From positions 1,488,001 through 1,552,000 of the forward strand of contig CP065018.1 of the NCBI GenBank assembly GCA_016700415.1: a stretch of 64,000 bases of DNA, written 5' to 3'. Shown piece by piece: positions 42,809-51,175 of the stretch; within the stretch, counting starts at the first letter, position 1, and each line of letters starts with the position of its first letter. Source of the stretch: Flavobacteriales bacterium. Its GTDB lineage: Bacteria > Bacteroidota > Bacteroidia > Flavobacteriales_F > PHOS-HE28. The translations under genes were made by a program, and so were the position numbers. The notes under the pieces were generated by a model, which saw only the letters and a program-made list of their open reading frames with translations, was not told the origin of the DNA and did not search any database.

Positions 42809-44448
42809 GAACCTCCATTTCCGTCCTGGTCACTGCGCTGCTCCTGCTAACCTCCTGCGCCTACAAGAACAAAGAGGTCGATCTTGTGGTACGCAATGCC
42901 CATATCGTGAGCATGGACGGCGATGGCCATGAATACACTGCGATGGCGATCAAGGACGGGCGCATCCTGGAGTTGGGCGCGGAGCAGCAGATCTTGAACC
43001 GCTACCGCGCCAAGGAGACCTATGATGCGGGGACAAAGACGATCTATCCCGGCTTCATCGACGGGCATTGCCACTTCCTCGGCTATGGGTTGAACGCACA
43101 AAAAGTGGACCTCGCGAACGCGAAAAGCTGGAACGAGGTGCTGCGGCGCACGGAAGCCTTTGCCAAGGCGCATCCTGGCAGCGGTTGGATCCTCGGCCGG
43201 GGCTGGGACCAGAACCTCTGGCCGGACAAGACCAACCCGGTGAACGACAGCCTCAACCTCCTCTTCCCGGACCGGCCGGTGCTGCTGCAACGCGTTGACG
43301 GGCACGCCGCCGTGGTGAACCAAACCGGGTTGAACAGCGCCGGGCTTACGGCAGAAAGCACCATCGCGGGCGGGCTGCTGGAGAAACGTAACGGAAAGCT
43401 CACGGGCCTGCTCTCCGACAATGCCGTGAGCGTGTTCCAGAAGATCTTCAACGAGGCCGATGAGGCCACCAAACGCCAAGCACTGCTGACCGCCCAGAAG
43501 GATTGCCTCGCTCTGGGCCTCACCATGGTGTGCGATGCGGGCCTGGACGCCGGTACCATCGACCTGATGCGGAAGATGCAGGAGGAAGGCGCGCTGAAGA
43601 TCCGGATCTACGCCATGCTCGCCGATGACAGCACCAACTTCCAGCGCTACGCCGATGGTCCGATCCTCAGCGACCGCCTCGTCGTGCGTGCCGTGAAGTG
43701 CTACGCGGACGGTGCGCTCGGCTCCCGCGGAGCACTGCTCATCAAGCCGTACAGCGACGACCCCGCCGCAGGTCATGGGCTGCAACTTTCCACGCGGGAG
43801 CATTTCCTGAAGGTGGCGCAATGGTGCAAGGAACACGGCTTCCAGATGGCCACGCACTGCATCGGCGACAGCGCGGACAGGCTGCTGCTGGGCGTGTATG
43901 GCGAAGTGCTGGGAGGCACCAACGACCTCCGCTGGCGGATCGAGCACGCCCAGTGCATGGACCCGCACGACTTCGACCTCTTCAGCCAATACAACATCAT
44001 TCCCAGCGTGCAACCCACGCACGCCACCTCGGACATGCTGTGGGCCATCGACCGGTTGGGCCCGGAGCGCTTGTCGAACGCCTACGCAAACAAACGGCTG
44101 ATGCAACAGAACGGCATGATCGCCTTGGGCACGGACTTTCCGGTGGAGGGCATCGATCCGCTGAAGACCTTCTACGCCGCTGTGGTGCGGAAGAACGCAG
44201 CTGGCATTCCCGAAGGCGGTTTCCAGATGAATGATGCACTGAGCCGTGAGGACGCCATGCGCGGTATGACGATGTGGAATGCACTGGCCACTTTCACGGA
44301 AAAAGATCTAGGCAGTCTGGAAGTGGGCAAGTTCGCGGACTTCACCGTGGTGGACCGCGACCTGATGAAGGGGAGCGAAGCACAGATGGCCAAGGCAAAA
44401 GTCAAAGCGACCTTCGTGAACGGAGAGCAGGTAGGCACAGGGTTCTAA
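42805..44448 (+). CDS. Amidohydrolase family 3 lipoprotein
   Basis: The 547-residue metal-dependent hydrolase has a lipobox LLTSC (about 15-19), the metal-binding HCHFLGYG (about 90) and the family motif YADGALGSRGA; the late HTH-like ALGTDFPVEG carries the conserved Asp. Family members hydrolyse amides or formyl groups (YtcJ-like). The ATG at 42805 overlaps the membrane-protein stop. Its lipid anchor suggests an envelope location, unusual for YtcJ-like enzymes but common in Bacteroidota. Confidence 0.9.
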   Translation: MRTSISVLVTALLLLTSCAYKNKEVDLVVRNAHIVSMDGDGHEYTAMAIKDGRILELGAEQQILNRYRAKETYDAGTKTIYPGFIDGHCHFLGYGLNAQKVDLANAKSWNEVLRRTEAFAKAHPGSGWILGRGWDQNLWPDKTNPVNDSLNLLFPDRPVLLQRVDGHAAVVNQTGLNSAGLTAESTIAGGLLEKRNGKLTGLLSDNAVSVFQKIFNEADEATKRQALLTAQKDCLALGLTMVCDAGLDAGTIDLMRKMQEEGALKIRIYAMLADDSTNFQRYADGPILSDRLVVRAVKCYADGALGSRGALLIKPYSDDPAAGHGLQLSTREHFLKVAQWCKEHGFQMATHCIGDSADRLLLGVYGEVLGGTNDLRWRIEHAQCMDPHDFDLFSQYNIIPSVQPTHATSDMLWAIDRLGPERLSNAYANKRLMQQNGMIALGTDFPVEGIDPLKTFYAAVVRKNAAGIPEGGFQMNDALSREDAMRGMTMWNALATFTEKDLGSLEVGKFADFTVVDRDLMKGSEAQMAKAKVKATFVNGEQVGTGF

Positions 44449-45197
44449 GGCCGCTTGTCATCTCCTCTGTTCAGCAATTTCCTGGTCCATTCATAGCCGA
44501 TCTCCTCCACTTTTTTCATCTTGCTCAGCTCGAACATGTTGAACCTCGACAACTCGGGCGGCTCAATGAAAAGATGACATCCTTTGGCGGAGCGCATCAC
44601 CATTTCCCGGAAGTTCAAGTGCCAGATGCGGTCCATGGTGCGCATCATCCCCCGTCTTCCAGGAACAAAGACCGGCAAGGGGTTCACATGTACGGCGATC
44701 ACCCGGTCCTTCATCGCCAAAAAGGGTTCCACGGGAAGATTGTTGCTGATCCCGCCATCCACGTAGTACACACCGTTCACCTGTACGGGTGGAAAAACCA
44801 TGGGTATGGCACAGGAGGCCATCAGCGCCGGAAGCAATTCCCCACTGCTAAAAACGCGCTGTCCCCCCTTTTCCAGATCCGTTGCGGAGACATACAATGG
44901 GATCGATAGATCTTCGAAATGTGTGTGGCGGAGCGTTCGTCGTAAAAAGGCCTCGATACGTTTCGAGACCAAGGTCGGCTTGCGCATGAGCCTTGGGCGG
45001 CTCAATTCATCCTGGATCAGTTCGTTCGCCTCTTCCGGGGTCCGGCCATCAGCGATCAACGCCCCGACCAGTGCGCCCGCACTCGTGCCCGAGATAGCAT
45101 CCGGCACGGTCCCCACCTCCCGGAAAGCCCGGAGCACGCCCAAGTGGGCCGCCCCGCGTATTCCGCCTCCCGAAAGCACAAAGGGCCGCGTTTCCAT
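44445..45197 (-). CDS. Patatin-like phospholipase
   Basis: The 250-residue lipid acyl hydrolase has all active-site marks: oxyanion hole GGGIRG (about 10-15), nucleophile in GTSAG (about 38-42) and catalytic Asp in VDGGISN (about 168-174). No signal peptide, so probably cytoplasmic or secreted by other means. It converges with the amidohydrolase gene, overlapping by four bases at the 3' ends. A TATTTTCG -7-like box ends five bases before its ATG. Confidence 0.92.
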   Translation of the reverse strand: METRPFVLSGGGIRGAAHLGVLRAFREVGTVPDAISGTSAGALVGALIADGRTPEEANELIQDELSRPRLMRKPTLVSKRIEAFLRRTLRHTHFEDLSIPLYVSATDLEKGGQRVFSSGELLPALMASCAIPMVFPPVQVNGVYYVDGGISNNLPVEPFLAMKDRVIAVHVNPLPVFVPGRRGMMRTMDRIWHLNFREMVMRSAKGCHLFIEPPELSRFNMFELSKMKKVEEIGYEWTRKLLNRGDDKRP

Positions 45198-45202
45198 CTT
45201 CG

Positions 45203-45210
45203 CGAAAATA
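45203..45210 (-). promoter_or_regulatory. -7 box ending five bases before the patatin ATG
   Basis: TATTTTCG (45210-45203) fits TANNTT(T/C)G and is followed by CGAAG and the ATG, pointing to a leaderless transcript. The box lies in the 43-base gap after the S8 peptidase gene. Confidence 0.5.
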
Positions 45211-45240
45211 GCCTTCGTGATACGGACGGCACCTCGGGCG

Positions 45241-47817
45241 CTATTCCTTGATGAAGCGCAAAGTGGTAGTGGCCGGCGTGCCGCGCAAGCTCAGCAGGTA
45301 TGCACCGCTGGCCAATCCATGCACGTCGATCACGGCCGTGGTCCCATGCACCGGGCCATGCTGCACGCTGCGCCCACTGGCGTCGTGGATATCGTACGCC
45401 GCGCCCATGACCGATGGGTCCATGCCCTGCAAATGCAATCGGTCCGACACAGGCACCGGCCACAAGCCAAGGCCCGTGCGCATCGCTTCATGGAAGCTGA
45501 CTGTAAAAATGAAGACCGTATCGGAATTCGCGGAGCAGCCGATGCTATCGGTGATCTGCACGAAATAATGTCCGTTCTCCTCCGCCTCCAAAGTCTGACC
45601 GTCCGCGCCCGAAATAGGGACGGAATCCAGATACCACTGGTAGGTCGAGGCGGAACTGCTTTCCAAAGTAAGGCCGTCCACAGTAATGGTCGCCACAGGG
45701 AGCGGCTCGGGGGTCACGATCAACGTATCACTGCTGCCCGTACACCCTTCAGTGGATCCCACGGTGAGTTGGAGCGTATCGCCAGAGGTCCAAACATCGC
45801 GGAGTTCCGCTCCGGTGTTCCACAGATAAAAGTACATGAAATCCGGACCGGAGACCATCACGCTATCCCCGGCACAGAAGGCACTGGCCATGGTAAGCGG
45901 CACTTCAACGTTCGTGGCCACCAGCGCCGCGAAGGCATTGATCTTGCCCTGACCGAACCGCACGTTCGGCAGATCCCCGGTGAAGTCGTCCGCGAAGGCC
46001 GTCCCGTTGATCGCATCGCGGACCATGATGTTCGACGCCCGAGGGCATTTTTCCAACAACAGCGCCGCCGTGCCCGCCACCACGGGCGAGGCGATGGAGG
46101 TGCCGCCGTTCCGCATGTGCAGGCTGTCGATCAGCTTGTCCGGGCCATTGGTAAGGTATATCTGCAGGATATTCAAGGGACCCGCGCCGAAGGTGACATC
46201 ACCTGGCGCGGCCACATCAGGTTTCACTACACCCGTGCGGGAGGGCCCGTGGCTGCTGTTCACGCTGATGGCGCCGGAGATGCCGCCAAGGTCCCGTGGC
46301 ACGCCCGATACATCCGTGTACTGCTGTTGATTATAGTAGTTGCCCACGGTGATCACCTGCGGGGAACAAGCCCAGGAATCGACGATGCTCTGGTCCTTGT
46401 CCGGGGCCACATACCGCGCGATGGGCGGAAAGTCCGCGCTGTCCGGAATAGCCGTGATCATCTTCGAGGTGCCGAACACATCGGTACTCCATACATCGAA
46501 GCGTCCCTCGCCAATGGTCATGAAGCGGTAGTACAGCTGTGCGGCGGAATCCGGCTGTGGGATATAGACCTCCAGATGGTACTGCCCGTCGCGGAGCTGC
46601 CCTTGGGTGAACACCCGGCCGAGCTTATTGCCGTCGACGCTCCAGAGCGTGTCCATCACGATCTGCCCCAAGGTGCCTTGAATGTCGCGGAAGGGGATCC
46701 TACCGCGGAAGGCATAGCCACCATTGTATTTGTCGGCCCCAACGCTGTAGCTCACGTTATTGAAGTCCGCCGTGTCCGCCCAAAGGTCGAAGTACATGGC
46801 CCCCATGTTGAGGACGCTGTTCGGGTTGTAGGCGAACCAGGTGAAGGTGGTATCCGTGGTCACATCGGTGCGCAGGTGGTATGCTGGCAGCCCGCCGCTG
46901 TTCCCGGCCGCACAGACCAGGACACGGCCCGGTTCTGCCGTGAGCATCTGATCGATCATCAATGCCGCCGGGTCCAGTCCGTCATGGCTGCCGTAATAAT
47001 CTCCGAGGCTGAGGTTGATGGCCACGGGCCGGCCCAAGGTCGCGGCTTGCTCGATGATGTAGCGGACGGCATCCACCACGGACGATGTCCAATTGGGGTG
47101 GTCCAGGTCGTTCGCAACGATGATAAGGTCCGCCTTGGGCGCCACTCCCTCGCAATGGCCGTTGCCATTGTTGTTCGCCGCTGCCGTGGCCGCCACGGTG
47201 GTGCCATGGCCATACTGGTTGAAGGGGTCCACTGCCGGGCAATCGCCCGCGTTGATGGCCGTGCTGTCCCATGCTTGCCCATACCCGAACCCGGCCGGTG
47301 TAAGCGCCTGGTCAAACGGATAATTCTGGTCCCAATAGCGGAGCACGCGGGTGCGCCCCGAACTGTCCAGAAAATCCGGGTGGTGAAAATCCAATCCCGT
47401 GTCGATGATGCCCATGATGACCCCTTCGCCCTGATAAGCCGCAGGCAACGGCGCAAGCCCTTCATGCACTTCGTTCACATGGGCCTTCACGCGCGAGCTG
47501 TCGTTCATCGTTCTTCCTTTTGAAAGACCGAACACGATGGTCCCCACCGCCGGGTCGAGATCCAGTTCCTTCACCCGTTGAACGGGCATGGAAGCCTGCA
47601 CCCAACCGTCCACGGCCATCTTCACCATACCTCCATGCGTGAGCACTGTCCGGGCCACCTCGGAGGCATCGCCACCCAGAAACAGGTCCACACGGCCCGC
47701 CGGATCCGCAGTGGCCAGCCAAGCCCGCAACTGAAAGCCCATCTTCGACGGACCTTGGGCATAGGCCGCGCAGCAGACCAAAAAGAGAATGCCGAGGGTA
47801 AGGACTCGTGATCTCAT
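45241..47817 (-). CDS. Secreted subtilisin-like serine protease with T9SS sorting domain
   Basis: The 858-residue S8 peptidase has a signal peptide (1-21), catalytic Asp139 in GIIDTG, His204 in GHGT and Ser (about 575) in GGTSIASP, with the catalytic domain interrupted by a beta-rich insert between His and Ser. A Ig-like/PKD-like stretch follows (about 690-770) and the C-terminal ~85 residues (WPVPVSDRLHLQG ... ASGAYLLSL) form a T9SS type A sorting domain. It is an extracellular or surface-attached protease. It begins ten bases after the HSDR_N-type gene. Confidence 0.93.
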   Translation of the reverse strand: MRSRVLTLGILFLVCCAAYAQGPSKMGFQLRAWLATADPAGRVDLFLGGDASEVARTVLTHGGMVKMAVDGWVQASMPVQRVKELDLDPAVGTIVFGLSKGRTMNDSSRVKAHVNEVHEGLAPLPAAYQGEGVIMGIIDTGLDFHHPDFLDSSGRTRVLRYWDQNYPFDQALTPAGFGYGQAWDSTAINAGDCPAVDPFNQYGHGTTVAATAAANNNGNGHCEGVAPKADLIIVANDLDHPNWTSSVVDAVRYIIEQAATLGRPVAINLSLGDYYGSHDGLDPAALMIDQMLTAEPGRVLVCAAGNSGGLPAYHLRTDVTTDTTFTWFAYNPNSVLNMGAMYFDLWADTADFNNVSYSVGADKYNGGYAFRGRIPFRDIQGTLGQIVMDTLWSVDGNKLGRVFTQGQLRDGQYHLEVYIPQPDSAAQLYYRFMTIGEGRFDVWSTDVFGTSKMITAIPDSADFPPIARYVAPDKDQSIVDSWACSPQVITVGNYYNQQQYTDVSGVPRDLGGISGAISVNSSHGPSRTGVVKPDVAAPGDVTFGAGPLNILQIYLTNGPDKLIDSLHMRNGGTSIASPVVAGTAALLLEKCPRASNIMVRDAINGTAFADDFTGDLPNVRFGQGKINAFAALVATNVEVPLTMASAFCAGDSVMVSGPDFMYFYLWNTGAELRDVWTSGDTLQLTVGSTEGCTGSSDTLIVTPEPLPVATITVDGLTLESSSASTYQWYLDSVPISGADGQTLEAEENGHYFVQITDSIGCSANSDTVFIFTVSFHEAMRTGLGLWPVPVSDRLHLQGMDPSVMGAAYDIHDASGRSVQHGPVHGTTAVIDVHGLASGAYLLSLRGTPATTTLRFIKE

Positions 47818-47827
47818 GGGGTTAAAG

Positions 47828-48295
47828 TTACTCCGGGACCGGTACGCACAGCTCCTCGTAGGCCGGTACTTTGGTCAGAAAATCGATCTTCCCGTTCTCA
47901 CGCCCTATCCGGCAGCAGTAATGAACGAGTCCATTGGACGCCAGCAGGTAAGGCACCTTGAACACGGTGTTGTAGCGGGCCACTTGCTCGAACGTGCGTT
48001 GGTCCACCTTCACCTCGGGCGCCTTGCATTCCACCAGTAGCACGGGTCCGCCACTTCGGGCATACACCACCACATCGGCGCGCTTGGTCAAATTATTCAC
48101 CATGAGTTTCTTCTCCACTGCGATCAACGAGGCGGGACAACCCAGCTCATGGATCAGGTAATTCAGCAGATGCTGCCGGACCCATTCCTCGGGCGTCAAA
48201 ACCACCCAAAGGCGGCGCACGGGATCGAATACGCGCCCCCCCTGCCCGTCGTGCATAGTTTTGACCCCATGATCCGGCAAGTTCAAGACTTTCAT
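47828..48295 (-). CDS. Stand-alone HSDR_N (type I restriction R subunit N-terminal) domain protein
   Basis: The 155-residue protein has the PD-(D/E)xK-like nuclease core of HsdR N-termini: LTPEEWVRQHLLNYLI, ASLIAVEKKLMVN, ADVVVYA and LLVECKAPEV, with Asp..Glu-x-Lys residues in place. Homologues in Bacteroidota are also stand-alone and begin LNLP, supporting the ATG at 48295 (or 48298). No HsdM or HsdS gene is nearby, so classic restriction is unlikely. A much longer reading frame upstream is antisense to amn and not coding. Confidence 0.85.
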   Translation of the reverse strand: MKVLNLPDHGVKTMHDGQGGRVFDPVRRLWVVLTPEEWVRQHLLNYLIHELGCPASLIAVEKKLMVNNLTKRADVVVYARSGGPVLLVECKAPEVKVDQRTFEQVARYNTVFKVPYLLASNGLVHYCCRIGRENGKIDFLTKVPAYEELCVPVPE

Positions 48296-48307
48296 CATCA
48301 CTGCTAA
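48256..48307 (+). promoter_or_regulatory. amn promoter box and possible 12-codon leader peptide
   Basis: A TAGTTTTG -7 box (48256-48263) is followed five bases later by an ATG that opens a 12-codon frame (48269-48307) ending HHHC and TAA, 12 bases before the amn GTG. It overlaps the 5' end of the opposite gene, so the short frame could be chance. A leader-peptide role is speculative. Confidence 0.3.
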
Positions 48308-48319
48308 TACCGAACAAAA

Positions 48320-49093
48320 GTGCATACCAAAGAGGACATCGTGAAGAACTGGCTGCCCCGGTATACCGGCGTGGCCTTGGAAGACTTCAAGCCGTACGTG
48401 CTGTTGACCAATTTTGACAACTACCTGAACCTCTTCACGGAACAGACCGGCGCCACCCAGCACGGGCAAGGCAAGCCGATGCAGGTGGCCATCGCCGAGG
48501 ACATGGTGATGATCAACTTCGGCATGGGCAGCCCCACAGCGGCCACCGTGATGGACCTCTTGAGCGCCATCTCGCCGAAGGCTGTGCTCTTCCTGGGAAA
48601 ATGCGGCGGCATCAAAAAGAAGAACGAGCTCGGCGACCTGATCCTGCCCATCGCGGCCATCCGCGGGGAAGGCACGAGCAACGACTACTTCGCCCCGGAA
48701 GTGCCCGCCCTGCCAAGCTTCATGATCCACCGCGCCGTGAGCGGCGTGATCCGCGACATGGAGCTGGACTATTGGAGCGGTACGGTTTACACCACCAACC
48801 GCCGCGTGTGGGAGCATGACGAGGACTTCAAGGAGCGTCTGCGCCGCGACCGCTGCATGGCGGTGGACATGGAGACGGCCACCATCTTCATCACTGGTTT
48901 CTACAATGAGATCCCCACCGGCGCATTGCTGTTGGTAAGTGACCAGCCGATGGTACCGGAGGGCGTAAAGACCAGCGAGAGCGACAAGAAGGTCACCGGT
49001 AGTTTCGCGGAGAACCATGTGAAAGTGGGCATCGCCTCCTTGCGTGACATCATCAACGAGGGACGTTCCGTGAAGCACCTGCGCTTCGAGTAG
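48320..49093 (+). CDS. amn: AMP nucleosidase, short form
   Basis: The 257-residue phosphorylase-superfamily enzyme cleaves AMP to adenine and ribose 5-phosphate. The family blocks NFGMGSPTAATVMDLLS, LFLGKCGGIKKKNELGD and the active-site segment AVDMETATIF are all present. It matches the short Bacteroidota AMP nucleosidases rather than the 484-residue E. coli Amn, which has an extra N-terminal domain. The start is a GTG (MHTKEDIVKNWL), the only codon giving the family N-terminus. Confidence 0.9.
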   Translation: MHTKEDIVKNWLPRYTGVALEDFKPYVLLTNFDNYLNLFTEQTGATQHGQGKPMQVAIAEDMVMINFGMGSPTAATVMDLLSAISPKAVLFLGKCGGIKKKNELGDLILPIAAIRGEGTSNDYFAPEVPALPSFMIHRAVSGVIRDMELDYWSGTVYTTNRRVWEHDEDFKERLRRDRCMAVDMETATIFITGFYNEIPTGALLLVSDQPMVPEGVKTSESDKKVTGSFAENHVKVGIASLRDIINEGRSVKHLRFE

Positions 49094-49251
49094 ATGGAAC
49101 GCTGATCAGGATGGAACGCAGATGCATGCCTTCGGCAGCCAGGGACGCTGAAAGGGCTGATCTTCGCGGATCTGGACTGTTGATGGAGAAGGGTGATTGG
49201 TGGATGGTGACCGGTGACTGGACGGCTGCCGACTGCGACTGCCGACTGCGA
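49093..49251. repeat. Degenerate word repeats between amn and holA
   Basis: GATGGAACGC(T/A)GAT occurs twice with a 17-base period (49093-49106 and 49110-49123), and CTGCCGACTGCGA twice head to tail (49226-49238, 49239-49251). The rest of the 215-base gap continues with related words (AACTGCC, CAACTGACAACT). No open reading frame of note. Confidence 0.6.
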
Positions 49252-49296
49252 CTATAAATTGCCAACTGCCCCCTGACAACGAACAACTGACAACTC

Positions 49297-49304
49297 GACC
49301 TTTG
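49297..49304 (+). promoter_or_regulatory. -7 box ending four bases before holA ATG
   Basis: GACCTTTG (one mismatch to TANNTTTG) is followed by CAAC and then the ATG, a spacing compatible with a leaderless mRNA. Confidence 0.45.
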
Positions 49305-49308
49305 CAAC

Positions 49309-50322
49309 ATGAGCACAACGGACGATTTCAAGAAGATCCGCAAGGAGATCGCCGCCGGTGCGTTCAAGCCCGTGTACTTTCTGCACGGTGAAGAACCCTT
49401 CTTCATCGACCGCATCGCGGAGGAGATCGAGCTTCACGCGTTGCAGGAGCACGAGAAGGACTTCAACCTGAGCATCCTGTACGGCAAGGACACGGAGCCG
49501 GACGTGGTGCTGGACACCTGCCTGCGCTACCCGATGATGGCCGAGCGGCAAGTGGTGGTGCTGCGCGAGGCACAGACCTGGCGCATCGATGCCTTTGATA
49601 AGCTGGAGGCCTATTTCAAGAAACCCACGCCCACCACGGTGCTGGTGATCTGCTACAAGCACAAGAAAGCCGATGGGCGAAAGACGTGGCTGAAGGACCT
49701 CGGCAAGAAGCAGGTGGTCTTTGTGAGCGACAAGCTGAAGGAAGAGAAACTTCCCGAGTGGATCCAGCAGTACGTCTCCTTCCACAAACGCCGCATCGGC
49801 CCCGTGGAAGCAAAGCTGCTGGCGGACCACTTGGGCAGCGATCTGGGTAAACTCACCAACGAAGTGGAAAAACTCTGCATCGTGATCGAGCAAGGTGGAG
49901 CCATCACCGGCGATCTGATCGAACGCAACGTGGGCATCAGCAAGGACTACAACATCTTCGAATTGCAGAAGGCCATCGGTACACGTGATCACCCAAAAGC
50001 GCAGCGCATCGCACAGTTCCTCTCCAACGACAAAAACTCCCCCTTGGTGATGACCGTGGGCCTCCTCAGCTCCTATTTCGGCAAGCTGGGCATCGTACAC
50101 ACCAACACGGGCAAGTCGCAAGGCGATCTGGCCGCGGCGTTGAAGGTCCCACCCTTCTTCGTGAAGGACTATACCAACGCAGCCCGTGCCTATCCGATGG
50201 AAAAAGTGCGCGAAGCCCAGCACTTGCTCCGCGAAGCGGACCTCCGCGGCAAAGGCGTGGGGAATACCAGCGCCGATGGTGGGGAGTTGCTCCGGGAGCT
50301 TTTGGCGAGGGTGATGGTTTGA
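49309..50322 (+). CDS. holA: DNA polymerase III subunit delta
   Basis: The 337-residue clamp-loader delta subunit opens the sliding clamp. Family marks are PVYFLHGEEPFFIDRIAEEI at the N-terminus, MMAERQVVVLREAQ and the GNDLGKLTNEVEKL-like segment (SDLGKLTNEVEKLC, about 185-200). It ends ADGGELLRELLARVMV. A short word-repeat region and a -7-like box precede it; a strong hairpin and terminator follow. Confidence 0.95.
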   Translation: MSTTDDFKKIRKEIAAGAFKPVYFLHGEEPFFIDRIAEEIELHALQEHEKDFNLSILYGKDTEPDVVLDTCLRYPMMAERQVVVLREAQTWRIDAFDKLEAYFKKPTPTTVLVICYKHKKADGRKTWLKDLGKKQVVFVSDKLKEEKLPEWIQQYVSFHKRRIGPVEAKLLADHLGSDLGKLTNEVEKLCIVIEQGGAITGDLIERNVGISKDYNIFELQKAIGTRDHPKAQRIAQFLSNDKNSPLVMTVGLLSSYFGKLGIVHTNTGKSQGDLAAALKVPPFFVKDYTNAARAYPMEKVREAQHLLREADLRGKGVGNTSADGGELLRELLARVMV

Positions 50323-50333
50323 CGAAAAAGGTA

Positions 50334-50363
50334 TCGCCGTCCGGGGAAATTCCCTGACGGCGA
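50334..50363. other. Hairpin after holA
   Basis: TCGCCGTC/GACGGCGA stem (50334-50341 with 50356-50363) with an inner GGGA-AAT-TCCC helix. It lies 12 bases after the holA stop, just ahead of the terminator at 50383-50406. Confidence 0.5.
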
Positions 50364-50382
50364 CACCTGCATGCTTCTTGGG

Positions 50383-50406
50383 GGCACGGATACCCGTGCC
50401 TTTATT
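50383..50406 (+). terminator. Terminator of holA
   Basis: GGCACGG/CCGTGCC stem with ATAC loop (50383-50400) is followed by TTTATT, a good Rho-independent terminator on the plus strand. The opposite gene DUF1573 ends three bases beyond, so on the minus strand the same stem may also act. Confidence 0.7.
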
Positions 50407-50408
50407 CG

Positions 50409-50840
50409 TTACTGGGCCTTCATGGGCTTTTCCTCCGCGGGCGCTTTCTCTTCCACCACGCCCTTGATGTTCACCGTCAGGCTGGGAGTATTCGTAGCAT
50501 TGCTCGTAACGGTCACCGTCTTTGTGAATGGGCCCACGCGTTCCGTATCGTAGTGCACGTTCACAACCGAAGTTTGTCCCGGAAGGATGGGCGCGGTATC
50601 GCATTTGGGGACCGTGCATCCGCAGGAGCCTTGGCAGTTGCTGATGATCAAGGGCTTGTCACCCGTGTTCGTCACCACGAAGTTGCGGTTGCCGTCGGCG
50701 CTTTTCTGAATGGTCCCATAATCAACCAGGTCTTTGTCCACACTGATCAAGGGGCCAGTACCCCCCACAGGCTTGCTATCAGATTGGGCCATGGAGCCAA
50801 AAGCCAGTAGGAAGGCGAAGGAAAGGAGAATGGTTCTCAT
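50409..50840 (-). CDS. DUF1573 secreted protein
   Basis: The 143-residue protein has a signal peptide (1-18, GSMAQ) and a single DUF1573 domain with the typical NTGDKPLIISNCQGSCGCTV, including a Cys pair, and TVTSNATN near the end; the tail is Lys/Glu/Pro-rich. Family function is unknown; the fold is Ig-like (ASH/MSP-like). It converges with holA. Confidence 0.92.
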   Translation of the reverse strand: MRTILLSFAFLLAFGSMAQSDSKPVGGTGPLISVDKDLVDYGTIQKSADGNRNFVVTNTGDKPLIISNCQGSCGCTVPKCDTAPILPGQTSVVNVHYDTERVGPFTKTVTVTSNATNTPSLTVNIKGVVEEKAPAEEKPMKAQ

Positions 50841-51175
50841 CGGGTTCGTTGGTTATAATGCAAAGAATGGGCTCCTCGTGCCTCCCCCGGAAGACCTTGG
50901 CAAGACATTAACAATCTGCCACATGTGGTGATAATCCCGCAAGTTCCGTTCGCGTCGCACCTTCAACACATCGACCGCGTACGGCACACCATTTTTCGCC
51001 GCACGAACATCGCTGACATCCCGACCTGTCCCGATCGACAGCACAGCAAGAGGTTGACCGCATCAGCGCTGATGATGAATTAGTCTTGAGTCCGGAAGTC
51101 ATGAGTCGGACTCTCGACTCCCAGACTCAAGACTCACGACTATTCCAAGACCTCCGGATTACCTTCGCAGCCCTG
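50841..51175. other. 335-base gap between DUF1573 and valS
   Basis: No gene is visible. It holds a perfect 14-bp palindrome CATCAGCGCTGATG (51061-51074), then a stretch of GACTC/GAGTC words with a perfect 11-bp inverted repeat AGTCTTGAGTC (51082-51092 with 51124-51134), and finally TACCTTCG (51160-51167), a -7-like box eight bases before the valS ATG. Confidence 0.55.

Noticed and set aside
44800..47523. 907-codon plus-strand open frame
   Set aside because: It runs antisense through patatin and the subtilase gene, both certain. The low-complexity His/Arg/Gly composition and lack of any recognisable domain mark it as a shadow frame.
47818..47830. -7 box TAACTTTA five bases before the subtilase ATG as a leaderless promoter
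   Set aside because: The box overlaps the stop codon of the upstream same-strand gene ten bases away and has a mismatch in its last position, so co-transcription is the simpler reading.
47828..49078. Long minus-strand extension of the HSDR_N gene
   Set aside because: The part above 48298 is the reverse of amn; family homologues begin at the LNLP segment, so the real start is at 48295 or 48298.
49252..50619. 455-codon minus-strand frame opposite holA
   Set aside because: Antisense to holA, no recognisable domain, and crosses the holA terminator and the DUF1573 gene end.
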